NCBI RefSeq assembly: GCF_001618685.1
Contig: NZ_CP014342.1
Coordinates: forward strand, 806,001-870,000
Direction: 5' to 3'
DNA from: Geobacillus subterraneus
GTDB lineage: Bacteria; Bacillota; Bacilli; Bacillales; Anoxybacillaceae
DNA: 64,000 nt
Made by a program: the position numbers and the translations under genes. The stretch's first letter is position 1. Each line of letters starts with the position of its first letter. This document shows positions 63,652 to 64,000 of this stretch, piece by piece. The notes under the pieces were generated by a model that saw only the letters and a list, made by a program, of their open reading frames with translations, did no database searches and had not been told where the DNA came from.

Positions 63652-64000
63652 ATGAAGCTAAAATCGCTAATCGAAGAGGCAAGCCAATGCCAGGGCCGGA
63701 CGGTGGCAGTGGCGGCGGCGGAAGACGAAGAAGTCATCGAGGCAGTGGCGATGGCACTCAAACATCGCCTCGGACGGTTCGTGCTGTACGGGGATCGCGA
63801 GCGGGTCGGCCGATTGCTGAAAGAAAAGGGCTGCACGCGCTTTTCCGATGTTGAGATCGTTCATGCGAACTCGGTCGGGCAGGCAGCGGAGCTCGCCGTG
63901 CGCGCCGTTCACTTGAACGAGGCTGACGCGCTGATGAAAGGGCATGTGTCGACCGCGACGCTCTTAAAGGCGGTGCTCAATAAAGAGTACGGGCTGCGCG
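63652..64000 (+). CDS. ptb: Phosphate butyryltransferase (3' end outside window)
   Basis: First 116 codons of the PTA/PTB-family enzyme that exchanges CoA for phosphate on butyryl/branched-chain acyl groups, the first gene of the branched-chain keto-acid degradation operon. Visible family features are MKLKSLIEEA and the EADALMKGHVSTATLLKAVL segment. ATG with AAAGGTTGGTG. Runs off the right edge. Controlled by the sigma-54 promoter and BkdR. Confidence 0.9.
   Translation, partial: MKLKSLIEEASQCQGRTVAVAAAEDEEVIEAVAMALKHRLGRFVLYGDRERVGRLLKEKGCTRFSDVEIVHANSVGQAAELAVRAVHLNEADALMKGHVSTATLLKAVLNKEYGLR

Noticed and set aside
1-64000. CRISPR arrays, tRNA or rRNA genes
   Set aside because: No regularly spaced repeats, tRNA-like TTCGA arms in cloverleaf context, or rRNA sequence were seen on reading.

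Overview
The window is a chromosomal segment of a moderately GC-rich, endospore-forming Firmicute, almost certainly a Geobacillus (kaustophilus / thermoleovorans / stearothermophilus group). The farnesyl diphosphate synthase (297 aa) and ArgR (149 aa) look almost identical to the G. stearothermophilus proteins as I remember them. Gene order follows the Bacillus subtilis yqg-yqh-yqi region, including comG, gcv, spoIIIA, acc, spoIVB-spo0A and bkdR-ptb. I saw no CRISPR array, prophage, rRNA or tRNA. The only mobile element is one IS1182-type insertion sequence.

Layout. 0-9.6 kb: a HAD hydrolase cut by the window edge, a rhomboid protease (YqgP/GluP), an unrecognised membrane-anchored protein, a SpoVAF-like GerA-family germination protein, yqgQ-glcK, the IS element (5577-7370), the LysM/M14 endopeptidase YqgT, YqgW and YqgX. 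9.6-19.2 kb: a candidate small RNA on the minus strand, a MidA-type methyltransferase, YqgY, a cysteine-containing HTH regulator, the complete comGA-GG DNA-uptake operon plus yqzE, and the convergent yqhG-yqhH. 19.2-31.8 kb: a tandem glycine riboswitch ahead of gcvT-gcvPA-gcvPB, an aldo/keto reductase with a ROK regulator, yqhL, lipM, a class II B12-dependent ribonucleotide reductase behind a pair of NrdR-like boxes, and a LysM/GH18 spore-lytic-type enzyme. 32-39.6 kb: a dicarboxylate/glutamate symporter, a deletion remnant of splB, mntR, yqhO, yqhP, yqhQ, yqhR, yqhT, efp and yqhV. 39.6-44.8 kb: spoIIIAA-AH behind a sigma-E-like promoter. 44.9-56.6 kb: accBC-yqhY, nusB, folD-xseAB-ispA-dxs-tlyA-argR-recN. 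56.8-64 kb: spoIVB, spo0A with a two-promoter and 0A-box architecture, an unrecognised secreted protein, a YycC-like protein, yqiK, yqzF, bkdR, and the start of ptb behind a sigma-54 promoter.

How the genes work together. The segment mixes housekeeping metabolism (glycine cleavage and lipoyl transfer, fatty-acid initiation, folate C1 supply, MEP isoprenoid synthesis) with a large sporulation block (spoIIIA channel, SpoIVB signalling protease, Spo0A, germination and spore-lytic proteins) and competence genes. It is mostly ordinary, well-conserved core genome and I did not find a clear new multi-gene system. The points most worth checking are the internal deletion that removed spore photoproduct lyase but left both gene ends and the mntR promoter; a C-rich candidate sRNA between yqgX and the methyltransferase gene; non-standard start codons implied for comGA (CTG) and spoIIIAD (ATT); an IS transposase whose ribosome site is buried in a hairpin that only read-through transcripts could form; and the palindromic NrdR operator. 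Many starts were moved from the longest reading frame to a TTG, GTG or internal ATG on the basis of Shine-Dalgarno spacing and family alignment.
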